A DNA stretch of 64,000 nt from CAYURP01 sp964447175. GTDB taxonomy: Bacteria; Zixibacteria; MSB-5A5; SM23-73-2. The notes below the pieces were generated by a model, which did no database searches, had not been told where the DNA came from, and saw only the letters and a program-made list of their open reading frames with translations. Below, piece after piece: positions 1 through 9,022 of this stretch. Each line of letters starts with the position of its first letter. Position 1 is the stretch's first letter. The translations under genes were made by a program, and so were the position numbers. The stretch spans positions 3,162-67,161 of the forward strand of contig CAYURP010000012.1 in assembly GCA_964447175.1 (NCBI GenBank), written 5' to 3'.

Positions 1-20
1 TGATTATTTTATTTTATTTT

Positions 21-863
21 TTATAAATAATAGATTCCGGAGAAAACTTCATAGGTGGGTCCGGTAACGAAAAGATGATTGGTAAATTCATCCCATTCCA
101 CCTTCAATTTTCCGTGTGGAAATATAACCTGAGCTTTCCGGTTAGACTTCCCCTTGAAAAATGCAGTGACCAGAGAGGCGCAGGCACCCGTGCCTGAGGC
201 TAAAGTCTCTCCGGCAGCTCTTTCCCAGACCCGGAGTTCTATTTTTTGCGGGTCAAGAATTTTGGCAAACTCAACATTGGTTTTCTCGGGAAACATGGAA
301 TGGTTTTCGATAAGGGCACCGATCCTTTGCCAATCTTTTGGAAAATTCTTTACCAGAACCACAGTATGAGGATTTCCCATGGAGAGGGAGGTAATTTCAA
401 AAACCCTCCCCTCTATTTTCAGTTTCTCCTGAATACAGAATTTAAGATCACCTTTAACCGGTATCTTTTTCCTGTCCAGAACCGGTTCACCCATATTCAC
501 CCTTATCTGAAAATTCTTAGGATCGGTGCTTAAGATTTCGGTCTGTATCAGTCTGTTTTTGGTTTCAATCCATTCCCTTTTTCTTCTGGAAAGCCTGTGC
601 TGGTACAGATATCGAGCAAAGCAGCGAACGCCATTACCGCACATCTCCGCTTCTGTTCCGTCGGGATTGAAAAATCCCATCTTGAATTTAGCTTTGGTGC
701 CCGGTAGAATCAGAATCAAGCCATCCCCTCCCACCCCGAAATGCCTATCGCAAATGCTTTGGGAGAGTTTTTTAAGGTTTGCACCTTTGAGATTATGTTT
801 AAAGCAATCGATATAGATATAGTCGTTGCCCAGAGCTTGAAGTTTGCTGAATTCAATTTTCAT
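21..863 (-). CDS. dapF: Diaminopimelate epimerase
   Basis: Interconverts LL- and meso-diaminopimelate in the cytoplasm, feeding lysine and peptidoglycan synthesis. The 280 residues match the usual family length. Both catalytic cysteines of this PLP-independent racemase are visible: Cys75 in EMCGNGVRCF and Cys228 in ASGTGACAS. The substrate-binding stretch FNPDGTEAEMCGNG and the GNPHTVV segment are intact. It starts at ATG with only a weak GGTG upstream. The stop is 20 bases from the window edge, so what follows it downstream is unknown. About 190 AT-rich bases lie upstream, followed by palindromic repeats. Identification is secure. Confidence 0.97.
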   Translation of the reverse strand: MKIEFSKLQALGNDYIYIDCFKHNLKGANLKKLSQSICDRHFGVGGDGLILILPGTKAKFKMGFFNPDGTEAEMCGNGVRCFARYLYQHRLSRRKREWIETKNRLIQTEILSTDPKNFQIRVNMGEPVLDRKKIPVKGDLKFCIQEKLKIEGRVFEITSLSMGNPHTVVLVKNFPKDWQRIGALIENHSMFPEKTNVEFAKILDPQKIELRVWERAAGETLASGTGACASLVTAFFKGKSNRKAQVIFPHGKLKVEWDEFTNHLFVTGPTYEVFSGIYYL

Positions 864-1064
864 TTCAATTCACCACATTACCGTTATTTATAAAATGTAT
901 TGGTATCATTTTAGGTTCTATGAATCTAACAATACATTAACTGCAATTTAAATACTAATAACCTTTTTCGCAAATAATTTTTAAAAAACCGTATAGTAAA
1001 CCAAAGAATCAGATATCACAGCTTGTATTAATCTGTGATAATACAACCGGGTAGTTCATTCGTT

Positions 1065-1341
1065 GGTGGCGGAATTGGATTTCCGCCACCAAGTCCTCAG
1101 GTTGGGCAAATCCAATTGCCCAACCAACTGGAAAATTTATGGATAAGGTCCGGAGACCTTGTCCTACCCACGGAGGTTAACATAAATGTCCACACTCCAA
1201 TATCTGTCTCATCTGTTGGGAATCTCTTCTTCGTTGGTTGCGAAATTATCGTCAAGACCCGTTTCGGGGATTTCCGCCACCAGGTCCTCAAGTTGGGCAA
1301 ATCCAATTGCCCAACCAACTGGAGCTGAAGCTCGCCGCTAC
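1065..1341. repeat. Palindrome cluster with a 54-bp direct repeat
   Basis: A 54-bp unit occurs at 1079-1132 and again at 1270-1323 with two mismatches. Each copy contains a hairpin with arms GGTTGGGCAA/TTGCCCAACC (1100-1125 in the first copy). An upstream hairpin GGTGGCGGAA/TTCCGCCACC lies at 1065-1090. Two minus-strand hairpins carry a 5' GTAG: one at 1145-1167 (arms AAGGTC/GACCTT) and one at 1322-1341 (GAGC-TTCA-GCTC). The short string CATCTGTTGGGAAT also recurs near 1208 and 1359. The rest of the 864-1449 gap is AT-rich with no convincing gene. Confidence 0.8.
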
Positions 1342-1384
1342 ATATTGATCGATCCGTTCCATCTGTTGGGAATAATATTAATAT

Positions 1385-1419
1385 AAAAAAATCCCGCCCC
1401 GAATTGAATCGGGGCGGGA
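1385..1419 (-). terminator. Rho-independent terminator
   Basis: Perfect 11-bp stem TCCCGCCCCGA/TCGGGGCGGGA (1392-1402 with 1409-1419), six-base loop, followed on the minus strand by seven T. It lies about 30 bases beyond the stop of the C39/dockerin gene and ends that transcript. Confidence 0.93.
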
Positions 1420-1449
1420 ATCAGTCTCCGTATCAGAATACAGGGTCAA

Positions 1450-4400
1450 TTATGGACGATAGGGGTAACATCCTACACCAAGATTCTGCCACTGCGGATC
1501 AGTAAACAGACTCGTTCTCTTGAATAACTGTTCGTATTCCTCGTCAAAGAACCGGTTCTTGTCAATAGGTGCATCAGGCTTACTTTTGAGAATGTAATTC
1601 ACCAGAAAGACAACATCATCGATCTTGACCTCGCCATCGCAGTTCACATCACCCTGATTGATGAAGGGTAGTGGAGGTGGACCGCTTCTCAGCGTGTAGC
1701 CCACTAAGTATACTATGTCAGCTATGTCCAAAAGGCCCGGTGAAGCTACGCCAGTACCGAAGTCGCCCACGTCTCCTCTGTAGAAGCCAGCCAATCTCAG
1801 TAGCCTGTAGAGTTTGCATCTGTAGGCAGTATAGTCGGTGGACGGAATCTGAGTGTCGTACCAGATGAAGTACTCCTGAAGATTCTTCTCTCCCGGAGCC
1901 AGGCTGAACTTCTCGGAGTTCAACAGATAACCATAGTCGAAGGTGTCAGTGTGAGCGGGTGTCTTATCCGGCACAGACCAGTAGGTCATCTCCATCATGA
2001 ATTTCAGAGAATCATACGGACCGCCAGGAACGAACTCATAGAAGTAGGAGTTATGATCACCGATATCCATACCCGGAGCGATCTTGCCCAAAGAGGTCGG
2101 TGCTAAGGTCACGTAAGCCACCTTGCCTTCCTCAGTGGAGTCATATGCCCAGTAGGTATTGGTAACCGAATCTCCGCCACCAAAGGAGGTGTTAGTAGGA
2201 TCGGGCACATTAACATCCCAGTCCATAAACAGTGCCCACTCTAAGTCGTCTATCTGGGTCTCTCCGGTGTTGGTGATCACAAACTTCTGGATGACCACGT
2301 CGCCTTCCGGCTCCAGATAATACACATCTCCACCTGGATCAAAACCGACACCCAGCATCTCAATGTCCAGAGGTAGCGCATGACCCGTCACGCTGTGATA
2401 GAAGGAAGTCCGGCACTTCTCAAGCAGCACGTCATCATAATACTCATAATCGCACACCAAATCACCGTACGGGAAGAACCCGATGTCCTCACCAACAGCA
2501 GTTATACCCATGGCCAGATCATCAGCTGAGGTTCCCAAAAGGACGGTTCCCTCGAACAGGTCATCGGTATAGTCAGGGTAGTACTCCCAGTAGACGAATC
2601 CAGGACCCTCTTCTCCGTAGTTGCTCTTGACCATAGCCACGTTCCAGGAGTCAAGCTGGTCTGAGACAAACGGTTCGGCAGGACAGATCACCACTGCATA
2701 CTCGATCTCGGTATGCACTGGATACTGAGGAGTAGCTGAGGGTGCCATGTAAGGCTCCAGCTCAGGAGTGAAGTTCATTCCGTAGAATAACGGGTCATAT
2801 ACATCATAATCAGGTATGAAGAGAAATCCACCCGGGCTGGGTGAGGGCCATCCTATCACGTAGTAATCGTGGGAAACGTTGCCCGCATCATAATGAAGTG
2901 GTGGATCGGTGTTTTGAGTGTGATCGTGAACATAGAATACACCACCGGAACTGTCGCCCGGAGTCAGTCCATCACAGAATCCGTTAATGAACGGGTCGCT
3001 GAAGCTGAACATGAATTGCTCGATGTTCACTCCCTCCACGTTGACATAATGTCCACCCAGACGGTACCAGATTTCCTCTACCTCATCAAAATACCAGAAG
3101 CCTAACAGAAGGATCACGTCCTGGGACCGCCTGACCTGATACTCAATATCCTCATAGGTGGGCTGAACTATGGTGTTCTCGGTAATCCAGAACCCATGGG
3201 CTTCGATCAAGTCCAGTATACACTGCTGCATATCATATACATCGGTTCCTTCGGGACCAGTGTTCATGCAGGCCGCCAGCTCAGCTATCATAGCCGGCGG
3301 GATGGTCGGATCCCAGCCGCCATACCAGTTGCTGATGGAATACCAGGGGAAACCTCCGGCAAAACACCACCACAGACAGTTGGACAAAGCTGCCGGTCCG
3401 CACCAGTTAGGCTCAGCCTGGTTAAAATCAGGTATCCCATCCGGAGCATAACCGTAGTCCACCGGCTCAACCAGATAATAAGAACCCCAGGTGGTCTCCG
3501 GAGGATCACCGGTAATATCAACTATGCACAGCTCCAGATCCTCTCTAACAGGCTCTCTGCACTCCCACTCACCAAAGGAAGCCTTGTGATACCATGCGTC
3601 TCTCAAGTCACATTCGTTCTGATCTCTGGTAAAGCCCTCTGCGCGCAACACTACACATCCACCATAAACATCAGTTATGGAATAAACGTAAGGAAGTTCA
3701 GGACCTTTTATCTCACTGCGGTAATAACCATCGTGAAAACCAGAAATTGGCGGTGCCTGATCAAAGTATGTGGTAATCCACCAACCATATCTGGTTGTGT
3801 CTGGCCCACAGCGTTCCGGATCGGGACCCTCAGTAAAATCATCTGAGTTTAATAGTTGCCACCAAGCTAAAAATGGACCATGGACGCACGGGCGCTCTTC
3901 CTCTGGAATCTCTAAACCCACGAGAAATTGACCAGCCTCATCAAGGTATACCCAGGTTCCTTCAGAAGGACTCCACCAATAACCATATGCTGCAACCGCA
4001 ATGAGCAAGGAGCAGGGCGCAGGAACATTCATCCGAAGGTAGATACCTGAGACCTCAAAAGGATAGATCGGATAGCCGCATGCACTTATATCTGCATTAA
4101 GTTGTGGGTCCTGACGAACAAAGTATTCCACATACGAACCGCAACAGTTCAACCGATCATCGAAATAGTCTGGCCAGGGCTGATAGTAGCAACAGGGGTC
4201 AAGATTAGGATCTATCAGACACTCCGTAAGCGGCGCCTCCTCCTGCGTTCCATATTGGTTGGCATATTTGATTGTACCTTCTACATCCGCAAGTTTCACT
4301 TGGAGATCCTCAGGTGAAATACCAGAATAGGATCTAGTTATCACATCCGAATAATATGAAGAGGGAATCTCCCGCTTTGCAACCGTAGGCGTCTCAGCAA

Positions 4401-4530
4401 GCTTGTCTTGTCCTCTGGGGATTATTTTGCTGGGGGTCGCTTCCTTGTTGATCTGCTTGGCATACAATAAGGTAAAACCTCCCACCAAAATCAATCCTGC
4501 CAGAAGTATTAATAATAACTTTTTGTTCAT
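1450..4530 (-). CDS. Secreted C39-like cysteine peptidase with C-terminal dockerin
   Basis: Large exported protein of 1026 aa. Residues 4-24 are a hydrophobic signal or anchor. Residues 365-515 look like a C39-type papain fold: DFNQ then Cys377 in WCGPAAL, His494 in GGHYVNVEG and Asp512 in FSDPF form a plausible catalytic triad. The region before it is rich in Cys and aromatic residues and was not recognised. Near residues 920-995 are two dockerin-type segments; the second, GDVNCDGEVKIDDVVFLVNYIL, has a canonical calcium-loop pattern, the first is degenerate. A GAAGGAGG ribosome-binding site precedes the ATG. It is transcribed alone, from a sigma-70-like promoter through a leader of about 290 nt to a strong terminator. 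The substrate is unknown; the peptidase call rests on the triad pattern. Confidence 0.8.
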   Translation of the reverse strand: MNKKLLLILLAGLILVGGFTLLYAKQINKEATPSKIIPRGQDKLAETPTVAKREIPSSYYSDVITRSYSGISPEDLQVKLADVEGTIKYANQYGTQEEAPLTECLIDPNLDPCCYYQPWPDYFDDRLNCCGSYVEYFVRQDPQLNADISACGYPIYPFEVSGIYLRMNVPAPCSLLIAVAAYGYWWSPSEGTWVYLDEAGQFLVGLEIPEEERPCVHGPFLAWWQLLNSDDFTEGPDPERCGPDTTRYGWWITTYFDQAPPISGFHDGYYRSEIKGPELPYVYSITDVYGGCVVLRAEGFTRDQNECDLRDAWYHKASFGEWECREPVREDLELCIVDITGDPPETTWGSYYLVEPVDYGYAPDGIPDFNQAEPNWCGPAALSNCLWWCFAGGFPWYSISNWYGGWDPTIPPAMIAELAACMNTGPEGTDVYDMQQCILDLIEAHGFWITENTIVQPTYEDIEYQVRRSQDVILLLGFWYFDEVEEIWYRLGGHYVNVEGVNIEQFMFSFSDPFINGFCDGLTPGDSSGGVFYVHDHTQNTDPPLHYDAGNVSHDYYVIGWPSPSPGGFLFIPDYDVYDPLFYGMNFTPELEPYMAPSATPQYPVHTEIEYAVVICPAEPFVSDQLDSWNVAMVKSNYGEEGPGFVYWEYYPDYTDDLFEGTVLLGTSADDLAMGITAVGEDIGFFPYGDLVCDYEYYDDVLLEKCRTSFYHSVTGHALPLDIEMLGVGFDPGGDVYYLEPEGDVVIQKFVITNTGETQIDDLEWALFMDWDVNVPDPTNTSFGGGDSVTNTYWAYDSTEEGKVAYVTLAPTSLGKIAPGMDIGDHNSYFYEFVPGGPYDSLKFMMEMTYWSVPDKTPAHTDTFDYGYLLNSEKFSLAPGEKNLQEYFIWYDTQIPSTDYTAYRCKLYRLLRLAGFYRGDVGDFGTGVASPGLLDIADIVYLVGYTLRSGPPPLPFINQGDVNCDGEVKIDDVVFLVNYILKSKPDAPIDKNRFFDEEYEQLFKRTSLFTDPQWQNLGVGCYPYRP

Positions 4531-4559
4531 TTGTCGTTTCCTCCTTCAAAATGAACGAT

Positions 4560-4823
4560 TGTCAATAACTATAATCAATCTTTCTCTTTTCCTTACTATC
4601 ACCTCCTTCAACCCCCATGCAAAAAGATTTAAAGTTCTCAGTGGATAGTGATATCCACCACTTTGAGCCATTTGGGATTACCAACATCTAAACCCGGTGA
4701 CCCGCGCTGGTTTTTCACCCAGCTTTAGTTAGAATATCGACACATTACTTTTGGGTTTAACATAAAATCCAAAAGATTCAGTGTCACTTATTTAGAGGCT
4801 ACTCTTACCTTGTCCCCCTCATC
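4560..4823 (-). promoter_or_regulatory. Long structured 5' leader of the C39/dockerin gene
   Basis: Between the predicted start of transcription (about 4823) and the AUG lie about 290 nt with several potential helices. These are CTTTTGG/CCAAAAG (4748-4754 with 4769-4775), an outer CTAAA/TTTAG helix (4688-4692 with 4724-4728) enclosing GCTGG/CCAGC (4706-4710 with 4719-4723), and GTGGATA/TATCCAC (4641-4647 with 4652-4658). I compared it by eye with cobalamin, c-di-GMP, TPP, SAM and glycine riboswitch consensuses and found no match. It may be a regulatory leader of unknown class. Confidence 0.4.
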
Positions 4824-4829
4824 TATAGA

Positions 4830-4859
4830 TAAATATACTTAAAACCCTTTATTTGTCAA
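4830..4859 (-). promoter_or_regulatory. Sigma-70-type promoter for the C39/dockerin gene
   Basis: Minus-strand TTGACA (4854-4859) is followed by TATATT (4832-4837, spacer 16) or TATTTA (4830-4835, spacer 18). The -35 is perfect. No other gene lies between it and the C39 gene. Confidence 0.65.
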
Positions 4860-4980
4860 GGGAAAAAAGCTAAAAAAACAATTTTTTTTCACATTTTTCA
4901 AATTAGCAGAAATATATAAAAGTTAATGTTTTATCGTTTAAGCTGTTGTCGGACAAGATATTGGTATGCCCTTCACGTTT

Positions 4981-6186
4981 TCACTTAATATTTTCCTCAA
5001 AGACCTGTGCCAGTCTTTTTATCCCCTCTTCGATCTTTTCCGGGGTGGCATTGGAGAAATTGAGTCTCAGCGTATTATCCTTATCTCCATGAACATAGAA
5101 TGGTTTTCCCGGGACATATGCCACCTTTTTCTCAAGAGCTTTCTTCAAAAGCTCAGTTGCCGATACGTGTTCAGGCAGAAAAACCCACAGGAAAAGACCT
5201 CCCTCCGCCTTAGTCCACTTCACGTAATCGGGACAGTATTTTTTCAGAGATTCTATCATCACTTTTCTTCTCTTGCTATACTCAGCCTTTATAAGCTTAA
5301 TATGTTTATCCAGATTTCCAGCTTTGATGTATTCGTAAACCACAAATTGAGCAAAAGTGTTGGTGTGTAGGTCCGTGCCCTGTTTCATTCTCTCGAAAAC
5401 CCCCATCACCTCTTTTGAGGTTAATATCCAACCGATCCTCAAACCCGGAGAGATGGTCTTAGAGAAGGTTCCTAATTCAATTATCAAATCACCACCCAGC
5501 TTTTTCAATGAGGGTAAGTCCTCACCAGCATATCTCAACTCCCCATAAGGATTGTCGTCTATTACTGGGATATAATATTCTTTGGCCAGCTGCACTAAAT
5601 CTTCCCTTCTTTTTTTGCTCATGGTGATTCCGGAGGGATTCTGAAAATTGGAAACGGCATATATAAATCTCGGTTTGCTCTTCTTTATTGCGTCCTCCAC
5701 ATTTGAAACCACCATTCCCTCATCGTCCATAGCCACGGTCTGATAATGAGGATGATAAGCTGCAAACGCTTGCAAAGCTCCCAAATATGTGGGATCCTCC
5801 ACTACCACGAAACTGCCTGAATCCAGGAAAACCTTGCCTATCAGATCCAGTCCCTGTTGAGAACCAGCAGTGATCATTATATTCTCTTCGGTTGCTGGAA
5901 TTCCTTTCTCTTGATACCGCCCAGCCAAAAATTCCCTTAAAGGTCTATGACCCAAGGTCAGGCTGTACTGCAGAGATCTGGGACCAGAATTGCTCAGAAC
6001 TTTATTACAAGCCTCCTTAAGCTCCTCCACCGGAAAAAGCTCGGGTGCGGGCAAACCCCCGGCAAAAGAGATGACGTCGGGAAGCTCGGTTATTTTTAAA
6101 ATATCCCGGATAGCAGAGGATTTCATATCCCAGGCTCGTTCCGAGAGTATCCAGTGATGTAATTCCTCTTTATCTTTAATTGTCAC
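4981..6186 (-). CDS. PLP-dependent aminotransferase, fold type I (LysN/aromatic type)
   Basis: Cytoplasmic transaminase of 401 aa. The Schiff-base lysine is Lys243 in GTFSKTISPGLRIGW. Asn183 (FQNPSG), Asp211/Tyr214 (DDNPYGELRY) and the glycine-rich SFAGGLPAPELFP near residue 40 are characteristic of the 2-aminoadipate/aromatic aminotransferase group related to the catalytic domain of MocR regulators. No N-terminal DNA-binding domain is present. It starts at GTG with AGGAGG four bases upstream. It is flanked by a gap on both sides and looks monocistronic. The substrate cannot be fixed from sequence; aromatic, branched-chain or 2-aminoadipate are all possible. Confidence 0.88.
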   Translation of the reverse strand: MTIKDKEELHHWILSERAWDMKSSAIRDILKITELPDVISFAGGLPAPELFPVEELKEACNKVLSNSGPRSLQYSLTLGHRPLREFLAGRYQEKGIPATEENIMITAGSQQGLDLIGKVFLDSGSFVVVEDPTYLGALQAFAAYHPHYQTVAMDDEGMVVSNVEDAIKKSKPRFIYAVSNFQNPSGITMSKKRREDLVQLAKEYYIPVIDDNPYGELRYAGEDLPSLKKLGGDLIIELGTFSKTISPGLRIGWILTSKEVMGVFERMKQGTDLHTNTFAQFVVYEYIKAGNLDKHIKLIKAEYSKRRKVMIESLKKYCPDYVKWTKAEGGLFLWVFLPEHVSATELLKKALEKKVAYVPGKPFYVHGDKDNTLRLNFSNATPEKIEEGIKRLAQVFEENIK

Positions 6187-6294
6187 TTTTCCTCCTTTTC
6201 TAAAGAAAAACGCATTTATAAAATGATAAAAATAAACGATGTGTCAAGCCAAATCTATTCTATCTTTTGAAAATAAATGGCATCCTACTGGAGT

Positions 6295-6312
6295 ATCAAG
6301 CTTTAGCTTGAT
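6295..6312. repeat. Intergenic hairpin with TTTA loop
   Basis: Perfect ATCAAGC-TTTA-GCTTGAT hairpin between the lipoprotein and aminotransferase genes. It shares the TTTA loop of the GTAG-headed family found elsewhere in the window but lacks an adjacent GTAG. Confidence 0.6.
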
Positions 6313-6370
6313 TAAATCCTCAAGAATATTTTTTTGAACCAAAAATAAGAAATAAATGCTGTAAAAATGG

Positions 6371-7993
6371 TTATGGGCGGATTTTAAACCAGAGCACAAA
6401 CTCCCGGGGTATACTCACTCCCTGGATATCTAAAGCCTTGGTGCTTATAGTTATCGAATACTCTTCACTCAGAACTAAAAGCAAGTCCGGATCGAAGATT
6501 AACTTGTTTAGACCGGACCAGGAAAATTCTCCTTTGATTCCGGCTGAACTTGCATCCAACATACTGAAGGCATTCACCACCGACAGCTGATCCATATCCG
6601 TGTTGAAGGTTATTTGAATATCAGCTTCTGGATCCACATAGTTTGACCCACTGGTTGGAAAAGATGAAATGATATGAATTTCCGCAGTGGTAAACGAGAA
6701 AGAATAGCTTTCCTTTAACCTGACCCCTTCCATATTCTGAGCGGAATCGTCTATGGTGATGGTGTAAAGCATATTGGAACCTAACACCTTTTCCGGATTA
6801 AACCTCAGTTGCGGCCCAAACCAGTCAAAACTTCCCTGGGTCTCAGGATTTATGTAAAAAGCTTGCTCAGTAGCTGTTTCACTCATTGCTGAGTTAAAGT
6901 AAATGGCCAATGAACTTCCAGTCGAAACGTCAGTCCATCCGTCTTCGGGATAAGTCCACTTGATCTTCAATTCTTCGGTGGTGAAGGAAAAGCAAACAGG
7001 CTCATATAAAGCAATGCCATTTATGTCTTCAGCTGTGGTGTCCAGCTCAATTATGTAGTGGGTTTGAGTCTTGAAATAACCCTCAGGTTTGAACCTGAGG
7101 CGATCCTGTGACCTTTGCGAGTCCTTGACATTAACTCTGTGCCACTCGAATTCACCAACAGTAGGAGGATCAATGCTAAAAGCGTTTTCCACTGACTCGT
7201 GATTCATTACTGTATTGAAATTTATATAGATATAAATGCCTGTTTCCACATCATATTGATTGTCTGGTGGAGAATAACTCTCCACCGCAACGCCCCCAGT
7301 AGTAAAAGAGAAGGAAAAAGGTTCAGTCAGGTGATTTCCAGCTGTGTCCTGTGCTGCTACATCCAGGGTAACCGTATAACACACCATCGGCAACAGGTTT
7401 AAGGTTGGATTGAATTCGAAATAACGTCCGTAAGGATACATGTTATAATCACTCCAGGAGAAAGTGCCGTCCGTAGGTGGATCAATGGAAAAAGCATCTT
7501 CCACGCTTTCCTTATTCATGGGATTTTTGAAGTAAATCCGAACGTTGGTATATAACGGTAAATTAACTGTTTTGTCCGGGGGATAAACAGAACTGATCAG
7601 ATCGGGAAACGGATTTAAGGTTATTGTACCCACGGTGGTAACGCCACCTTTGTAAACCGTGAATATCTTTGATTCATAGGTGGTATAGCCATCTGCCTCA
7701 ACTTTAATGGTATATGTTCCTACATTCAAATCGGAGAGGATGAAATACCCTATGGAATCTATAAAGGTGAAGGACACCTCCTTTCCCTGCCAGGCGGAAA
7801 TCCGGGCACCGCTTTCAACCGGCTCCACCACTCCGGCTAAGGAACCTTTCTCCACTTCCAAATAGTAATTGTATGTCTTCTCAGTGCACCCACAACCAAT
7901 GAGAAAAGAAATAAGAATAAACAATAATATCTTTTTGATATCAAATCTCCAAGGCTTTGTGAGACATTCCATTTTTTCATTAAGCAAGCTCAT
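6371..7993 (-). CDS. Lipoprotein with carboxypeptidase-like domain and four Ig-like (Big_5) repeats
   Basis: Predicted lipoprotein of 540 aa. A hydrophobic stretch ends in the lipobox LIGC (Cys34). Residues of about 50-130 resemble a carboxypeptidase-regulatory (PEGA-like) beta-sandwich (GYFILSDLNVGTYTIKVEADG). Four SbsA-type Ig-like repeats of about 100 aa follow, each with the pattern 'P-x-D/E ... I-x-F-N-x-x-M ... AFSIDPPT-x-G-x-F-W' and a closing SFSFTT. Such repeats occur in cell-surface and adhesive proteins. The first Met is 33 residues before the lipid Cys; Met8 is an alternative start. It is a single gene with unknown binding partner. Confidence 0.82.
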   Translation of the reverse strand: MSLLNEKMECLTKPWRFDIKKILLFILISFLIGCGCTEKTYNYYLEVEKGSLAGVVEPVESGARISAWQGKEVSFTFIDSIGYFILSDLNVGTYTIKVEADGYTTYESKIFTVYKGGVTTVGTITLNPFPDLISSVYPPDKTVNLPLYTNVRIYFKNPMNKESVEDAFSIDPPTDGTFSWSDYNMYPYGRYFEFNPTLNLLPMVCYTVTLDVAAQDTAGNHLTEPFSFSFTTGGVAVESYSPPDNQYDVETGIYIYINFNTVMNHESVENAFSIDPPTVGEFEWHRVNVKDSQRSQDRLRFKPEGYFKTQTHYIIELDTTAEDINGIALYEPVCFSFTTEELKIKWTYPEDGWTDVSTGSSLAIYFNSAMSETATEQAFYINPETQGSFDWFGPQLRFNPEKVLGSNMLYTITIDDSAQNMEGVRLKESYSFSFTTAEIHIISSFPTSGSNYVDPEADIQITFNTDMDQLSVVNAFSMLDASSAGIKGEFSWSGLNKLIFDPDLLLVLSEEYSITISTKALDIQGVSIPREFVLWFKIRP

Positions 7994-8102
7994 AATTCTT
8001 CAACTTCCCACATATGAATAGATTTAACTTATCCAGAATAATCAGGGAAAAGCAAAAAGTCAACTAAAACCTGTGATTATTGGGATCGAAAAAGTAGGGA
8101 GA

Positions 8103-8405
8103 TCAGGAGATGGTCTTAAGCCACCCGAATTTCTTCATTCTGTCCCTCAAGGTGTTCCGGCTTATCCCTAAAAGCCTGGAGGCTTGAACCTGGTTGTAAT
8201 GGGTGGCTTTTAAAGCGGAAATAACTATAGCCTTTTCCAGAGAAGTGTGCAGATGCTCATAGACATTTCCATTAGAGGCACTAAGTATCTTTTCAAAAAG
8301 AGGGTCCAAAAACTCCTGAAACAATTTATAATAGTTCTCTTTTATAGCATCAGGATCGGTCGATACCTTTTTATCCAGAGTTAGGGAAATTTTATTATCA
8401 ATCAA
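8103..8405 (-). CDS. Fis-type helix-turn-helix protein
   Basis: Small DNA-binding protein of 100 aa. Residues 58-97 form a Fis/NtrC-type helix-turn-helix: KAIVISALKATHYNQVQAS, then RLLGISRNTLRDRMKKFG. The N-terminal 55 residues are helical, as in the Fis dimerisation part, and there is no AAA+ domain. The start is TTG with a GGGGT upstream. It could be a nucleoid protein of the Fis family or a stand-alone regulator; the sequence does not decide. It is transcribed on its own or with the lipoprotein gene 109 bases downstream. Confidence 0.82.
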   Translation of the reverse strand: MIDNKISLTLDKKVSTDPDAIKENYYKLFQEFLDPLFEKILSASNGNVYEHLHTSLEKAIVISALKATHYNQVQASRLLGISRNTLRDRMKKFGWLKTIS

Positions 8406-8524
8406 AGGTTACCCCTTATCTCTAAGTAACATAAAGCATCTATTTTATAATCGGCAGAGAAATAATTATCTGAACGAGTTTGAATTTAAAAACTTGAAAA
8501 TAAGTTAAATTCCCCGGTTTAAGC

Positions 8525-8884
8525 TCATTTGCCTATGAGTAAAACCCCCGCAAAGATCAGGGCAATACCAATCCACTTAAAGGTGGAAAAGGGTTCCCTG
8601 AAGATCTGCCAGGAGAATAAGACTATTAATACAAAAGCCATGCTATTTAAAACCGGATAAGCATAGGAAAGGTGGGTTCTGGAGAGGACCACCATATACA
8701 TAGCCACCGAAGCCACGTAAGCTATAAGTCCCAGAAAAATGAAGGGGGTGGAAAGAATCTTAGCAAAATCATTAAAAAGAATCGAAGGGGAGATGACTCC
8801 GATTTTATTCATCCCCGCCTTTAACAAAACATGCCCACAGACGTTCAAGATTATAACCAGAGATAATAGTAGAAACTGTGACAT
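8525..8884 (-). CDS. Small EamA/SMR-type membrane transporter
   Basis: 119 aa with four predicted membrane helices (about 3-20, 45-65, 72-92, 98-117). The size and the HVLLKAGMNKIG, LSYAYPVLNSMAF and EPFSTFKWIGIALIFAGV motifs place it in the drug/metabolite transporter superfamily as a four-helix half-transporter, like SMR or ArnE/ArnF. It would dimerise in the inner membrane. The conserved membrane Glu of drug-exporting SMR (EmrE Glu14) is not evident near the first helix, so a multidrug role is not supported. Substrate unknown. Confidence 0.75.
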   Translation of the reverse strand: MSQFLLLSLVIILNVCGHVLLKAGMNKIGVISPSILFNDFAKILSTPFIFLGLIAYVASVAMYMVVLSRTHLSYAYPVLNSMAFVLIVLFSWQIFREPFSTFKWIGIALIFAGVLLIGK

Positions 8885-9022
8885 AACCTGACATTTCTCC
8901 TTTAATAGAAATTAGAATGATGGTAACTAAATAGCATGATAGTGAATATTTTGTTAAATTATTAGCTGTGAAGTTCTGAATCAAGTGCTAATTACCAACA
9001 ACTAACAACCAATAACCAAAAA

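Noticed and set aside
1035..1386. Several frames of 66-97 codons in the gap after the C39 gene
   Set aside because: All are built from the repeated palindromes on both strands; no start signal or protein-like composition.
3196..3846. A 216-codon open frame on the plus strand
   Set aside because: It lies wholly antisense to the conserved C39 peptidase domain, has no ribosome-binding site and shows no domain.
4681..4740. Cobalamin riboswitch in the C39 leader, suggested by a GGTGAAAAACC string
   Set aside because: The conserved CCGCCACTGTAA-type core and the later AGCCAGGAGACC element are missing, and the gene is not B12-related.
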